A DNA stretch of 64,000 bases, taken from NCBI GenBank assembly GCA_900548455.1, contig URKQ01000009.1, positions 1 through 64,000 on the forward strand. Reading direction: 5' to 3'. The position numbers and the translations under genes were made by a program. Shown here piece after piece: positions 1-9,346 of the stretch (the stretch's first letter is position 1; every line of letters begins with the position of its first letter). The notes under the pieces are model-generated. The model was not told where the DNA came from and ran no database searches. It saw only the letters and a list, made by a program, of their open reading frames with translations. Source of the stretch: an uncultured Clostridium sp. (GTDB taxonomy: Bacteria > Bacillota > Clostridia > Clostridiales > Clostridiaceae).

Positions 1-158
1 TTTTTCAAAAGGAACCTTATGGTTCCCTTTGAGTATCTCTCCTTAACAAGGAGGGAACAGGGTCCCCTTCCAACCCCACTTAGGAAAAGCCGCTCATATG
101 CTAACTAATTTGTTTAGCATAACTTGTACATTCGATCACTCTATTTTACTACAGAGCC
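1..158. repeat. Dispersed multi-hairpin repeat, copy 1
   Basis: This stretch matches, in reverse complement and with few differences, positions 37742-37900, and in an internally deleted form 41911-41966. It contains several inverted repeats: GGAACC/GGTTCC near 12-27, CTCCTT/AAGGAG near 38-53, and a terminal palindrome-like CTCTATTTTACTACAGAG at 139-156. It shows no reading frame of note. The copy starts at the first base of the window, so its left end may be cut. It looks like a small non-autonomous mobile element or a structured intergenic repeat; which one cannot be told from this window. Confidence 0.75.
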
Positions 159-734
159 AAAATAAAATTGCTACTTGATTAAATAAATAACATTTGTTTT
201 ACTTCTGTCTTTAGATAAATTCCTCACAACTTATCTATACTTAAAACTAATGAAACTTTTATAGCCGGCTTTTATCACTATTTAATATAAAAGGTGCACC
301 ACAAAGAAAGAATGTATTACCTATATAGATTTAATAAATATAAGGAGTAAACTTAGTAATATGCACATTACATATATAATATTATGTTACTAATTTAACA
401 ATATCAATATTCAAATATATGGTATTCCCTTCTTTTTTAGCCATCCCACTTAGATAGACCAATTTATCTTCTATTTCCTTGCAAAAGCTCTAGTATATAC
501 CGTTTATTTATTAATAATAGCAATTCCTGTATAATAATACTTTACGAGTTATTTCCTGAGTTTCATTAAATATAATAACCGCTACTTATTTAATAATCTT
601 TGAATATCTTTAGTAAAAAATGAGTTTTTATACGTAAAATGCATAGAGTTATTGTTATATTTTTAACCATTTGTAAGGTGAATATGTATTTTTATTATAT
701 TTCACTTTATTTCTACATTTATCTACATGCACGA
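159..734. other. AT-rich intergenic stretch, no intact gene seen
   Basis: No open frame with a start and a ribosome binding site was found. On the minus strand about 36 codons ending in TAA at 382-384 read YLSGMAKKEGNTIY in the middle; they lack a start and are preceded by a stop. This may be the tail of a decayed gene, but the support is weak. Confidence 0.4.
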
Positions 735-777
735 AAAAACTACTGTACAATTACTAAGTAATTATGCAGTAGTTTTT
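735..777 (-). terminator. Hairpin terminator after the S41-like peptidase gene
   Basis: Inverted repeat AAAAACTACTG (735-745) with CAGTAGTTTTT (767-777), directly after the stop of the minus-strand gene. The A/T-tailed arms would work as a terminator in either direction. Confidence 0.75.
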
Positions 778-778
778 A

Positions 779-2062
779 CTATAATTTTAAAATAGCTTCT
801 AAGTCACTATCAATTCCGTCTTTATAGTTTTCAAAAGACTTCTCAACTGGAATGTCTGGACATAATGAATTTTCATTATATCCTTTAATAAGTTCAAAAT
901 ACTTTGTTGAATATATCACTGTCATAGGCAAATTGGGTAAATCAAAGGTTTTAATTTCTCCATAGCAATTTACGCTTCCTCCAGTTGCAGATCCTACTAA
1001 AGTAGCATTCAATTCATCTTTAAGTTCAATACTATTTATCACTGCTGAAGAAAAAGTTTTTTCACCAATTAAAGTATAAATATCTAACTTATTATTCTTT
1101 TTATAATTTGATATACATTTAATTACAGGTGCTAATATATCTGAATTTCCCCCAGTATTATACCTTAAATCAATAATCAATTTCTTATATGAGTTATTTT
1201 TTAAATCATTAGAGATTTTTTTAGTGAAATCCTTTATAGTTAAGTCTGGATCTTCAGAGCACATATTATATTGTATATAATATATATTCTCATCTATCGG
1301 ACATGAATTATAAATCCCTTTCATAGCTGTAATAGGTGTTTCTTTCTGTTGAAATTCGGCAACAGCACTATCTTCCATATCTTTTTGATATAAAGGTTTT
1401 AAAATTAAATTTTCTTCTTCCCCACTTCTGTCTTTTTTTAAAGTCAAATTAACTTCTTCTTCACCTTTTAACACTCCTAAATATTCAAGAGCATCATATA
1501 AATTAACTGTAGAAGAAAATTGAACCTGTCTCCATGTTTCATTATCATAACTTATAATTGACTTAGCTCTTTCATATATGTCTTCAATTGAAACATTATT
1601 TATCTCTGTCAAAAGGTATCCAAGATACCTGCTATTTTCCTCTTCTAATTTTGTTAAATGCCAACCATCATCAAATTTTCTAATAGAAAAACACAATACT
1701 GGTAGATGTTCATACAATAATCCTTTATAGGTTATATTAGTATGACCATCTCCTACTAGTGATATAAGATGTTTTAACTCAAAATAAAATTGGCTCTCTG
1801 ATAAATCATCAATTTTATCAATAACCTTTTGCTTTTCACATAGAAATTCTTCCTTAGATACCTTTCCATAGAGATTTTTATGTTTCATTTCTAAATTATC
1901 ACATAAAAAATCCAAATCTTCTATCTTGTGGTTCACTATACCCTGTTCAGTATTAATTACATTTTCAGCTTGTCCTATTTGACTTTTAGGAAATAATTTA
2001 AAACATAGTCCGAAACCTATTATAACAATTACAATTATTATTAATATAATTTTTCTTTTCAT
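779..2062 (-). CDS. Membrane-anchored S41-like peptidase
   Basis: A 427-residue protein with a lysine start and one hydrophobic segment (about residues 4-22), so probably tethered outside the membrane. The rest resembles the S41 (C-terminal processing/tricorn-like) family. Visible motifs are GDGHTNI near 104-110, LIIDLRYNTGG near 295-305, GEKTFSSA near 333-340 (likely nucleophile serine), and VGSATGGSVNCYGE near 356-369. The last replaces the lysine-bearing motif of CtpA-type enzymes, as in the S41 subgroup lacking a PDZ domain. The start has an AGGGGGG site six bases upstream. It is monocistronic, ending at a hairpin. The natural substrate is unknown. Family call is good; true catalytic activity is inferred. 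Confidence 0.8.
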   Translation of the reverse strand: MKRKIILIIIVIVIIGFGLCFKLFPKSQIGQAENVINTEQGIVNHKIEDLDFLCDNLEMKHKNLYGKVSKEEFLCEKQKVIDKIDDLSESQFYFELKHLISLVGDGHTNITYKGLLYEHLPVLCFSIRKFDDGWHLTKLEEENSRYLGYLLTEINNVSIEDIYERAKSIISYDNETWRQVQFSSTVNLYDALEYLGVLKGEEEVNLTLKKDRSGEEENLILKPLYQKDMEDSAVAEFQQKETPITAMKGIYNSCPIDENIYYIQYNMCSEDPDLTIKDFTKKISNDLKNNSYKKLIIDLRYNTGGNSDILAPVIKCISNYKKNNKLDIYTLIGEKTFSSAVINSIELKDELNATLVGSATGGSVNCYGEIKTFDLPNLPMTVIYSTKYFELIKGYNENSLCPDIPVEKSFENYKDGIDSDLEAILKL

Positions 2063-2204
2063 AGATACCCCCCTAATTATCTATACAAATTAAGGTGTAT
2101 TTAGATAGTTCACAATAGCTAAATGCTCCTTAAAAATATAATATCACTAATTATTTACAATAGATACTTATATTTAAAATGAATATATTTTCTTCACATA
2201 TAAC

Positions 2205-2244
2205 AGCACAATCTTTGTATTTTATTTGTTACAAAGATTGTGCT
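2205..2244 (-). terminator. Hairpin terminator after GH20 gene
   Basis: Inverted repeat AGCACAATCTTTGTA (2205-2219) with TACAAAGATTGTGCT (2230-2244), ten bases past the stop of the GH20 gene on the minus strand. A T-run follows on the plus strand, so it may also act against plus-strand transcription. Confidence 0.7.
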
Positions 2245-2254
2245 ACTTTTTAAA

Positions 2255-3874
2255 TTACTTCCATATAGAATTGTCTCTGTAATAATTCACTCCTTCATTG
2301 GATAATCTTTCTCCTTGTTTTTCAAGTCTAATTTTATATTCATCCCAGTTCCTTAGTTCCTTAGGCGTCCATCCAATTTCTGCATAGCCTAATAATCTTG
2401 GATAAATCATATAGTCCATTTCCTTTTGATTAGATATAGTCTCAGTCCATAGAGGAGCTTCTAATCCTAATGATAATTCTCTAGGTGCATAATCAGTAGG
2501 ATCCCATTTGTAGGCTGTTTCAATGGGAATGTATCCTGCCCAATCTAATCCATATGGAGTTTCCTTATTGTATTTCATATCTAAATAAGCTTTACTGGCA
2601 ATGGAAGTTATTATGTTCATTTTTTTATTTACAGCAGCTTCATTAGAGTCTTTCCAATTTTGCAATATAACACTAGAATTGATTTCTGGTGAGGTGTCTA
2701 TTGGATCCCATCCAATAGGAGTTTTCCCATATTTCTCAGCTATTTTAGAAACTCTTCCTACAAAATAGTCATAATCTGATTTTTTAGTACTATCCGCTTC
2801 ATCTCCACCTATATGTAAGTACTTTGAAGGTGAGATAGCCGATACCTCCTTAAATACATCATCGATAAACTCATAGGTTTTTTCACTATCAGTCATAAGA
2901 GTACTAAAGCCAACATTAGTCCCAGTGTATAAGGGCTTTCTTTTTCCATCAGGATTTAAAAAGCCATAGGAAGCTAAAGCTGCATTAGTATGACCTGGCA
3001 TATCAAATTCAGGAATGATTTCAATATATCTATCTTTAGCATAAGCTACTATATCTTTAAATTGTTCCTGGGTATAATACCCTCCTGGTCCTCCTCCAAC
3101 TTCTGTACTTCCTCCTATTAAAGTTAGATCAGGATATTTTTTAATTTCAAGTCTCCATCCTTGGTCATCACTTAGATGAAGATGCACCCTATTAATTTTA
3201 TATTGGGATGCTAAATCAATTTGACGCTTTATTTCATCTGGAGTAAAAAAGTGCCTAGCAACATCAATCATTAATCCTCTATAGCCATATTCAGGCATAT
3301 CATTTATTGTTGCAGCAGGTATGTTCCAGTTAACACCACTAACTAAAGAATTCTTAGCTATATCTGCTGGAAACATTTGTAGTAGTGTTTGGATTCCATT
3401 GAAAATCCCCTGTGGTTTATGTGCTGAAATTATGATTTTATCCTTATCTGATACTAGCTTATAACCTTCTAATTCCTCTTCTTCTAACTCTTCATCTTCT
3501 TTTGCTTCCACTGTTGATAAAAGAATGCTACCTGCAGGTATCTCCTCTTTACCACTTACTACTTTTAAATCATATCCAGTTGAAGGCTTAATTTTACTCA
3601 CAAAAAAGTTAGCTATTTTAATCAATTCTTTATTTTCTTCTTCTGTCTTTCCCTTAACATAAATTCCAGTATCCTTTGTAAGATTAAATGATCCTTCACC
3701 TTTTATATAACTTCTTGGTTTTGGAATAATATCATTAACATCATAAGCCTCTGCAAAAACATCCTTTGCATCATTTCCAACTTTAAATATAATAGAAAAA
3801 GAAATAAAAATTGGAATTGAAAGTATTATTAATATGGATAAAATTTTTAAGTTTTCTTTATATGATTTTTTCAT
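2255..3874 (-). CDS. Exported beta-N-acetylhexosaminidase, GH20
   Basis: A 539-residue protein with an N-terminal hydrophobic segment (about 12-30) that may be a signal peptide or an anchor. Residues ~45-175 match the GH20 N-terminal domain. The catalytic barrel follows: YRGLMIDVARHFF (~198-210), VHLHLSDDQGWR (~230-241), PEFDMPGH (~288-295), and the hallmark HIGGDEA with the catalytic Asp-Glu pair at 358-359. These enzymes remove terminal N-acetylglucosamine or N-acetylgalactosamine from glycans by substrate-assisted catalysis. An acidic stretch (EDEELEEEELEG, ~126-137) is odd for this family and may be a lineage-specific loop. Start chosen from the GGGAGGG site five bases upstream. It likely serves host-glycan or cell-wall sugar scavenging; substrate not visible. 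Confidence 0.92.
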   Translation of the reverse strand: MKKSYKENLKILSILIILSIPIFISFSIIFKVGNDAKDVFAEAYDVNDIIPKPRSYIKGEGSFNLTKDTGIYVKGKTEEENKELIKIANFFVSKIKPSTGYDLKVVSGKEEIPAGSILLSTVEAKEDEELEEEELEGYKLVSDKDKIIISAHKPQGIFNGIQTLLQMFPADIAKNSLVSGVNWNIPAATINDMPEYGYRGLMIDVARHFFTPDEIKRQIDLASQYKINRVHLHLSDDQGWRLEIKKYPDLTLIGGSTEVGGGPGGYYTQEQFKDIVAYAKDRYIEIIPEFDMPGHTNAALASYGFLNPDGKRKPLYTGTNVGFSTLMTDSEKTYEFIDDVFKEVSAISPSKYLHIGGDEADSTKKSDYDYFVGRVSKIAEKYGKTPIGWDPIDTSPEINSSVILQNWKDSNEAAVNKKMNIITSIASKAYLDMKYNKETPYGLDWAGYIPIETAYKWDPTDYAPRELSLGLEAPLWTETISNQKEMDYMIYPRLLGYAEIGWTPKELRNWDEYKIRLEKQGERLSNEGVNYYRDNSIWK

Positions 3875-4004
3875 GCATGCCCTCCCTAATAATCTTTGCT
3901 CTGTATAACCTTTATAATTATGGTATTTCCAAAATTATAAACTATATACATCTTAATTAGTTATGATATACTATATACAAATTAAATTGTAGGGAGATGA
4001 TTTT

Positions 4005-4469
4005 ATGCTAGATATAGGAGTAAAAGCTCCAGACTTTACATTACTTGATAAGGATGGAAATGAAGTTACTTTAAGTAATATACTTAAAGACCATGAAACT
4101 ATTGTTCTTTATTTTTATCCTAAGGATTCAACCGCTGGATGCACTAAACAAGCTTGTGGATTTAGAGATTCTTATGAAGAATATAGAAAATTAAATGTAC
4201 CAGTAATAGGCATTAGTAAGGATAGTGTTAAATCACATATGAACTTTGCAACAAAGCAAGAACTACCTTTTATTCTTTTATCTGATCCAGAACTTAAAGC
4301 TATAAATGATTATGACGTGTATAAAGAAAAGAAGTTATACGGAAAAGTGTCAATGGGTGTTGTTCGTACAACCTATATTATAAAGAATGGTGTCATTGAA
4401 AAAGTCTATGATAAAGTTAAGGCAGCTGAAAATGCACAACAAGTACTAGAATATTTACAAGGTAACTAA
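4005..4469 (+). CDS. bcp: Thiol peroxidase, Bcp/PrxQ-type peroxiredoxin
   Basis: A 154-residue cytoplasmic peroxiredoxin of usual Bcp length. The active-site motif STAGCTKQACGFRD carries the peroxidatic Cys46 and the resolving Cys51, the spacing typical of PrxQ proteins. The enzyme reduces hydrogen peroxide and organic hydroperoxides and is recycled by thioredoxin. Start has GGGAG eight or nine bases upstream. The next gene, yaaA, starts one base after the stop codon, so the two are co-transcribed and together form a peroxide-defence pair. Upstream AT-rich sequence contains partial PerR-like words, but no full box that I would claim. Confidence 0.93.
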   Translation: MLDIGVKAPDFTLLDKDGNEVTLSNILKDHETIVLYFYPKDSTAGCTKQACGFRDSYEEYRKLNVPVIGISKDSVKSHMNFATKQELPFILLSDPELKAINDYDVYKEKKLYGKVSMGVVRTTYIIKNGVIEKVYDKVKAAENAQQVLEYLQGN

Positions 4470-4470
4470 T

Positions 4471-5211
4471 ATGAATATAATTATATCTCCAGCTAAAAAA
4501 ATGAATGTGTGTAATGACGACATACTTCCTAAGTCAAATCCTTGTCTTATTGATAAAACTAAGGTCCTTTATGATATACTTAGGAATCTATCCTACGAGG
4601 AATTACAAAAACTGCTAGAGTGTAATGATGAAATAGCTGAAGTTAATTTCTATAGATATAAAGATATGAATTTGTCGTCAAACTTATCGCCAGCCATATT
4701 AACTTATGATGGAATTCAATATAAATATATGGCTCCAAACACCTTAAGCAGTGATCAATTTGGCTATATGGAAAAGCATCTTAAAATTCTATCTGGATTT
4801 TATGGAATTTTAAAACCCTTTGATGGAGTAACTTCCTATAGACTTGAAATGCAAGCAAAGTTAAAATCTGATGGTTTTAAAAATCTCTATGACTTTTGGG
4901 GCAATAAACTCTATGAAGAACTTATTAAAGAAAATAGAGTAATTTTAAATTTAGCTTCAAAGGAATATAGTAAAGCCATTGAAAAATATTTAAGTGATGA
5001 AGATAGATTTGTCACCTGTATTTTTGGAACTTTGAAAGATTCAAAAATTAAAGTTAAAGCTACAGAAGCTAAAATGGCTCGTGGACTTATGACAAGGTTT
5101 CTCTGTGAAAATTTCATAGAAGACCTTGAAGGTGTTAAAAATTTTTGTGATTTAGGTTTTACATATTCAAAGGAACATTCAAATGATAAAGAATTTGTAT
5201 TTCTAAAGTAA
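4471..5211 (+). CDS. yaaA: YaaA-family peroxide stress protein
   Basis: A 246-residue protein starting MNIIISPAKKM, the characteristic N-terminus of the YaaA (DUF328) family. Further family segments visible are FYGILKPFDGV, YDFWGNKL and the C-terminal LGFTYSKEHS. In Escherichia coli YaaA lowers intracellular free iron and limits Fenton damage during peroxide stress. Translation is coupled to bcp: the ATG lies one base after the bcp stop, and both products act on peroxide stress. A converging hairpin terminator follows. The family assignment is secure; the function here is by homology and context. Confidence 0.92.
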   Translation: MNIIISPAKKMNVCNDDILPKSNPCLIDKTKVLYDILRNLSYEELQKLLECNDEIAEVNFYRYKDMNLSSNLSPAILTYDGIQYKYMAPNTLSSDQFGYMEKHLKILSGFYGILKPFDGVTSYRLEMQAKLKSDGFKNLYDFWGNKLYEELIKENRVILNLASKEYSKAIEKYLSDEDRFVTCIFGTLKDSKIKVKATEAKMARGLMTRFLCENFIEDLEGVKNFCDLGFTYSKEHSNDKEFVFLK

Positions 5212-5234
5212 GTGTATGTTTTTTTGCAAAGAAT

Positions 5235-5273
5235 AAAGGTTGTGGCAATTGACTTGCTTTGCCACAACTTTTA
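5235..5273. terminator. Bidirectional terminator between yaaA and the aspartate decarboxylase gene
   Basis: Inverted repeat AAAGGTTGTGGCAA (5235-5248) with TTGCCACAACTTTT, between convergent genes. A- and T-runs flank both arms. Confidence 0.75.
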
Positions 5274-5303
5274 TTACTTAAATTAATCATCTTAACTAGT
5301 TTT

Positions 5304-6950
5304 TTAATTTTTCAGTTCTTGCCATTCCCTAGCATATTCATGAAAAAGTTCATTAATTGCTTTTCCAATTAATACATATTGCTCCTCATGTAAATTAGCA
5401 AGAGATACTCTTATGGACCATCCTGGACCAAAGAATCCTCCTCCATTTAATAAAACAATATGGTACTTTTGGGCAAGCCTAAACAAAAATTCTAGAGGAT
5501 CACATTTCTCTTCAAGATATTTTGCAAATTCTATTCCATACTCTAACCTTGCCCAAACTAATAAATCGTATTGATTATAATAAGAAGTAGAATGTTCATC
5601 CTTCTTTTTCATAGGCAACCCTACTAAATTATCATATACAAGTTTTTTACGTTTAAAGCATATATCCTTTGTCTGCTTTTTATAAACATCCTCTTCATCT
5701 AAAAGAGCAAACATTGAAAAGATAGCCATCTGTACTTGTTGAGGAGTAGAAAGTCCAGCAGTATGATTAAGGGCTACTTGTCTGCTGTCTGCTACAATTC
5801 TATCAATAAATGGAATATCTTCAGGATTAGAAGTTAATGAACTATACCTAGCAATTAATCTTTCTTTAGCTTCTTTTGGAAGATTACTTATATTTCTATT
5901 AAAAACATTTTCTTTAGCAAGCACTATTACTCCCAGTCTCCAACCTGTAGCTCCAAAGTATTTTGAAAATGAATAAACTCCTAAAGTATTGTACGGCATA
6001 GTTATCATAAGGGACTTAAAATTATTAGCAAAAGTTCCATAAACATCATCGGTAACTATCATTAAATTAGGGTTATTCTCTTTAACTATCTTTTTAATAT
6101 AAGCTAAAGATTCCTCATCAATAGCTACTGATGGTGGATTACTTGGATTTACTAAACAGAGAAGTTTAATTGAGGTATCCTTTAATTTATCCAGTTCTTC
6201 TTTAGGATATTGCCAAGTATGTCTGCCTTCTTCATCTACGCAGGATGCTCTTATTTCAGTGACTTTAAAATCATACCTAGGTAAAGCTGGAATTTCTAAA
6301 TAAGGTGTAAAGATTGGAACCATGAGTGCTATGTTAGACTTTCTTTCAAGCAAGCAATTAGCCATCAACGAATCAAATATATAGCACATAGCCGCTGTAC
6401 CACCTTCAACAGCAAATAAATCATAAATATCTACATCCTCAGATGTGCCTCCCATCTCTTTAACCAAATAGTATGTTACAACCTCCTCTATACCTTTAAG
6501 CATTCTATCAGGAACAGGATAATTATCTCCAATAATTCCATCTGCAAGAGCAAATACCCATTCATCTTCATCAAATTTAAATTTTTTAATTCCATACTCT
6601 ATAATTTTATCTAATAAATTTATTCCTGATGCATTGATATTTTCTTTAACATACTCCTTAAACCTTTTATAAATTCCTGGTTTTGAAACCATTCCTGCAA
6701 GATCTTTGTCCTCACACACAATCTTTGTTTCTAACACTGCAAATTGTCCCAATGTAAAAAAAGCTTCTCTTGGTGCTGAAGCTGTCCAATTGGGATTACC
6801 TCTACCTGCATTTAAATAGACTTCAACTCCCTTTTTCTGAGAATCTTTTGCAAGACTAATTAAATAATCTTTTATTTCAAAAGGACTAAGTCCTCTTACT
6901 TTTTCAATAAGTTTTTTCCTTCTTAAAATTTCATCATAAGTTTCATCCAT
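5304..6950 (-). CDS. aspD: Aspartate 4-decarboxylase / aspartate aminotransferase
   Basis: A 548-residue fold-type I PLP enzyme. The length and the N-terminal segment NAGRGNPNWTASAPREAF are those of bacterial L-aspartate beta-decarboxylase (EC 4.1.1.12), which releases CO2 from aspartate to give L-alanine and also transaminates. VNPSNPPS, TDDVYG and SFSKYFGATGWRLG, with the PLP-binding lysine about residue 330, are clear. The longest frame begins at a TTG codon at 6980; I chose the ATG at 6950 because AGGAAG lies six bases before it. In other bacteria the enzyme works with an aspartate/alanine antiporter (AspT) to make proton motive force, but no antiporter gene is adjacent here. It stands alone. 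Confidence 0.88.
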   Translation of the reverse strand: MDETYDEILRRKKLIEKVRGLSPFEIKDYLISLAKDSQKKGVEVYLNAGRGNPNWTASAPREAFFTLGQFAVLETKIVCEDKDLAGMVSKPGIYKRFKEYVKENINASGINLLDKIIEYGIKKFKFDEDEWVFALADGIIGDNYPVPDRMLKGIEEVVTYYLVKEMGGTSEDVDIYDLFAVEGGTAAMCYIFDSLMANCLLERKSNIALMVPIFTPYLEIPALPRYDFKVTEIRASCVDEEGRHTWQYPKEELDKLKDTSIKLLCLVNPSNPPSVAIDEESLAYIKKIVKENNPNLMIVTDDVYGTFANNFKSLMITMPYNTLGVYSFSKYFGATGWRLGVIVLAKENVFNRNISNLPKEAKERLIARYSSLTSNPEDIPFIDRIVADSRQVALNHTAGLSTPQQVQMAIFSMFALLDEEDVYKKQTKDICFKRKKLVYDNLVGLPMKKKDEHSTSYYNQYDLLVWARLEYGIEFAKYLEEKCDPLEFLFRLAQKYHIVLLNGGGFFGPGWSIRVSLANLHEEQYVLIGKAINELFHEYAREWQELKN

Positions 6951-7031
6951 ATGTATCTTCCTTTCATCCATTACTACCAATACTTTTTACTAGTATCTGC
7001 AATTTTCCATAGAATACAATTACTTTTTAAA

Positions 7032-7063
7032 AAAGTGCCATCAACCTTTAGCTGATGACACTT
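7032..7063 (-). terminator. Terminator of the ABC-2 exporter operon
   Basis: AAGTG-CATCA / TGATG-CACTT inverted repeat with one mismatch, followed on the minus strand by a T-run, immediately after the last permease gene. Confidence 0.7.
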
Positions 7064-7069
7064 ATATTT

Positions 7070-8194
7070 TTATTTTTCTTTCACTAAAACTATTTTATTT
7101 CTAGTAAAAAAGATGCAAAGTAAGAACAAAAATATATTTAAAACCATGAAAGTAACTATTATAGGAAGTATTCCTTTAAAATCTGACCCTCCTTGAAGTT
7201 TCTCAATCGCCACATATATCCATCTTGGTGGGAAAATTGCCCCCACCTTTTGCATCCCCGTTGACATTGATTCAAAAGGCCAAAATGCTCCACTAAGCAT
7301 AAACATTACTACACTAAAGGTTGAAGTTACTAAACTCACCACTGTTTTTTTCTTAATAAGAGCTGTAATCATAATAGAAAACATCACAGCAAATAGTACA
7401 AATACTAAAATTAGTAGAAGTAATAGTATTTTATTTTCAAATCCAAATTCATATTTTAAGAAATAGCCTACAAGAAAATATTCTATAGCCGGAATAGCTG
7501 TAAGCATGAAAAATACTATACTAAGACCACCAAAATACTTATTTTCACTAATATTGCCCATAAGCACTCTCATCTTCGTACCTTCTCTTTCATCCTCTAG
7601 TAAAAAGCTACAACTACTTCCTGCAACTACAAAGATAAGATAACATATGATCCCTAGGGAAGCTAATATGCTAACATTCTTTTTCTCAAAGGTTTCTACC
7701 TCATAACTTGGTTTTGACTCATTAAATATTTTTAAAACTTGAGAAAGTCCTACATCTTTTACTGAAACATTGCTGCAAATAGTTGCAATTCCTTTTACTT
7801 CATTATTTATAATATTGGTAATTGTAGGTTCCATATCAGTACTTGATATAGTTTTGATATTAATTTTACTTACATCACCATTTATAATGCTATCTGTAAA
7901 ATCCTCATTAATTGTTATTACCATTTCAAATCTATGAAAAATCAACTTTTCCTTATACCTAGTATCATCTTCAAGTTTCGTTACTTTAACAACGTCCATA
8001 TCTTGTAATCTTTTTTCTATTACTTCTCCAAGCTCTCCTTTATCGTTATTTATTATAGCTACTCCATAGGTGGAACTACCGCTATTTAACACTGAAAAAA
8101 AGAGAACTAAAACTAGCGGCAATACTATAGAAGAAATAAAAAAGCCTTTTCGCTTTAATAAAATCTTACTTACATTTTTCATAATATTAATCAT
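7070..8194 (-). CDS. ABC-2 type exporter permease
   Basis: A 374-residue membrane protein of the ABC-2 family: an N-terminal membrane segment (~15-35), a large extracytoplasmic domain (~40-165), and about five C-terminal membrane helices. The C-terminal half includes the family-like stretch SGAFWPFESM and the closing PPRWIYVAIEKLQGG. It overlaps the preceding permease gene by eight bases, which points to translational coupling. Together with the partner permease (8187-9335) and the ATPase (9347-10276) it would form a heterodimeric exporter. The NarL-type two-component system upstream suggests regulated export of a lipid, peptide or drug. The cargo cannot be read from the sequence. Confidence 0.85.
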   Translation of the reverse strand: MINIMKNVSKILLKRKGFFISSIVLPLVLVLFFSVLNSGSSTYGVAIINNDKGELGEVIEKRLQDMDVVKVTKLEDDTRYKEKLIFHRFEMVITINEDFTDSIINGDVSKINIKTISSTDMEPTITNIINNEVKGIATICSNVSVKDVGLSQVLKIFNESKPSYEVETFEKKNVSILASLGIICYLIFVVAGSSCSFLLEDEREGTKMRVLMGNISENKYFGGLSIVFFMLTAIPAIEYFLVGYFLKYEFGFENKILLLLLILVFVLFAVMFSIMITALIKKKTVVSLVTSTFSVVMFMLSGAFWPFESMSTGMQKVGAIFPPRWIYVAIEKLQGGSDFKGILPIIVTFMVLNIFLFLLCIFFTRNKIVLVKEK

Positions 8195-9335
8195 TTAAAA
8201 GCTTCCCCCTTCTTCTTATAATAATTCCAAAAATAGTTAAACAAATTGCTATTAAAAATCCCATCACAGATATAGCTATAATATATGCATTAGACTCTAT
8301 ACCACATACCAAGGTACTAGCTGCTGTGTTTATCCAATAAATAGGACTTAAATACATAATTTTGTTTATTACAGGTATTTGGATAATCAATAGTAACGGT
8401 ATATAACATCCTCCTAGTGCACATAAAAAGAAGTTAATAATATTAACTATTCCATTTATCATTCCATCCTTTTTTGAAAGCAATCCTACAATACCTCCAA
8501 GCAAAGAAGCAAATAAACCTAACATTAAAAATAACCCAATAAATTTAAAGGTATTATCCCCCCATGTAACTTTTAACACTACAGATGAATAAAAATATAT
8601 TACAACTGTCTGTAATAAAACAATAAATTCTCCAAAGACAACCTTTGCAATAACCATAGATTTCTCAGAGGATTTAGATATTCTTATCCTATTTAAAGTA
8701 AGCATATCTGATTCTGCAAACACACTCTCTCCAACAGTAAGCGCCACATAAAGTATAATTAGTGCAAGCTCTGCAAAAGTATAATAATCAGTAGAAGACA
8801 CTTCCTTAACACTTCCATCATTATCAATTTCAACATACTCCGTATACTTTGCTTGTACCATATTTTTAAACGCTTCAGGATTTACTTTTCCAATTGTTTC
8901 ATATACAGCATATTCATTTAAAATGCTTTCAAACATATTTCTAAAAACCTTACTTTTAATTTTTTCTCCATTTTTAGAAGTATAAACTTTAAAGCCTTCT
9001 TCCTCTACATTAATATGCAGTATACCCTCTCCTTTATCTACCATATCCGCAGCTGCATCTTCATTTTCAACTTTTTCAAATTTAATATTTACACTATCCT
9101 CTACCCCTTTTATAAATTCCTTAAAACCATCATTATATTTAGACTCCTTATCTAAGGTGTAATATACTTTTGAATATTCATCACCACTACCAAATACATT
9201 ATCCATAGACATCATTCCTTTAAGTCCAATACTTAATGTAGTTATTAGTACAATAGGAAAAAGAAACATCATTACTACAGAACTTTTAGATCTAAAGAAT
9301 TGCTTAAACTCTTTTTTTATCAAAGTAAAAAACAT
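8187..9335 (-). CDS. ABC-2 type exporter permease
   Basis: A 382-residue ABC-2 permease with an N-terminal helix (~20-40), an extracytoplasmic domain and five or six C-terminal helices. It is a paralogue-like partner of the downstream permease. The longest frame starts with GTG at 9341, right against the AGGAGGA site; the ATG at 9335 has a normal six-base spacing and is preferred. It lies 11 bases after the ATPase gene and overlaps the next permease, so all three form one operon. Its cargo is unknown. Confidence 0.85.
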   Translation of the reverse strand: MFFTLIKKEFKQFFRSKSSVVMMFLFPIVLITTLSIGLKGMMSMDNVFGSGDEYSKVYYTLDKESKYNDGFKEFIKGVEDSVNIKFEKVENEDAAADMVDKGEGILHINVEEEGFKVYTSKNGEKIKSKVFRNMFESILNEYAVYETIGKVNPEAFKNMVQAKYTEYVEIDNDGSVKEVSSTDYYTFAELALIILYVALTVGESVFAESDMLTLNRIRISKSSEKSMVIAKVVFGEFIVLLQTVVIYFYSSVVLKVTWGDNTFKFIGLFLMLGLFASLLGGIVGLLSKKDGMINGIVNIINFFLCALGGCYIPLLLIIQIPVINKIMYLSPIYWINTAASTLVCGIESNAYIIAISVMGFLIAICLTIFGIIIRRRGKLLND

Positions 9336-9346
9336 CTTCACTCCTC

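Noticed and set aside
1..158. Insertion sequence
   Set aside because: No transposase frame, and too short; treated as a dispersed repeat.
3905..3960. PerR box upstream of bcp
   Set aside because: Only partial matches (TTATAATTAT, AAATTATAA) in very AT-rich DNA, where such words arise by chance.
4911..5267. Minus-strand frame of 118 codons
   Set aside because: Antisense to the end of yaaA, whose reading frame is secure.
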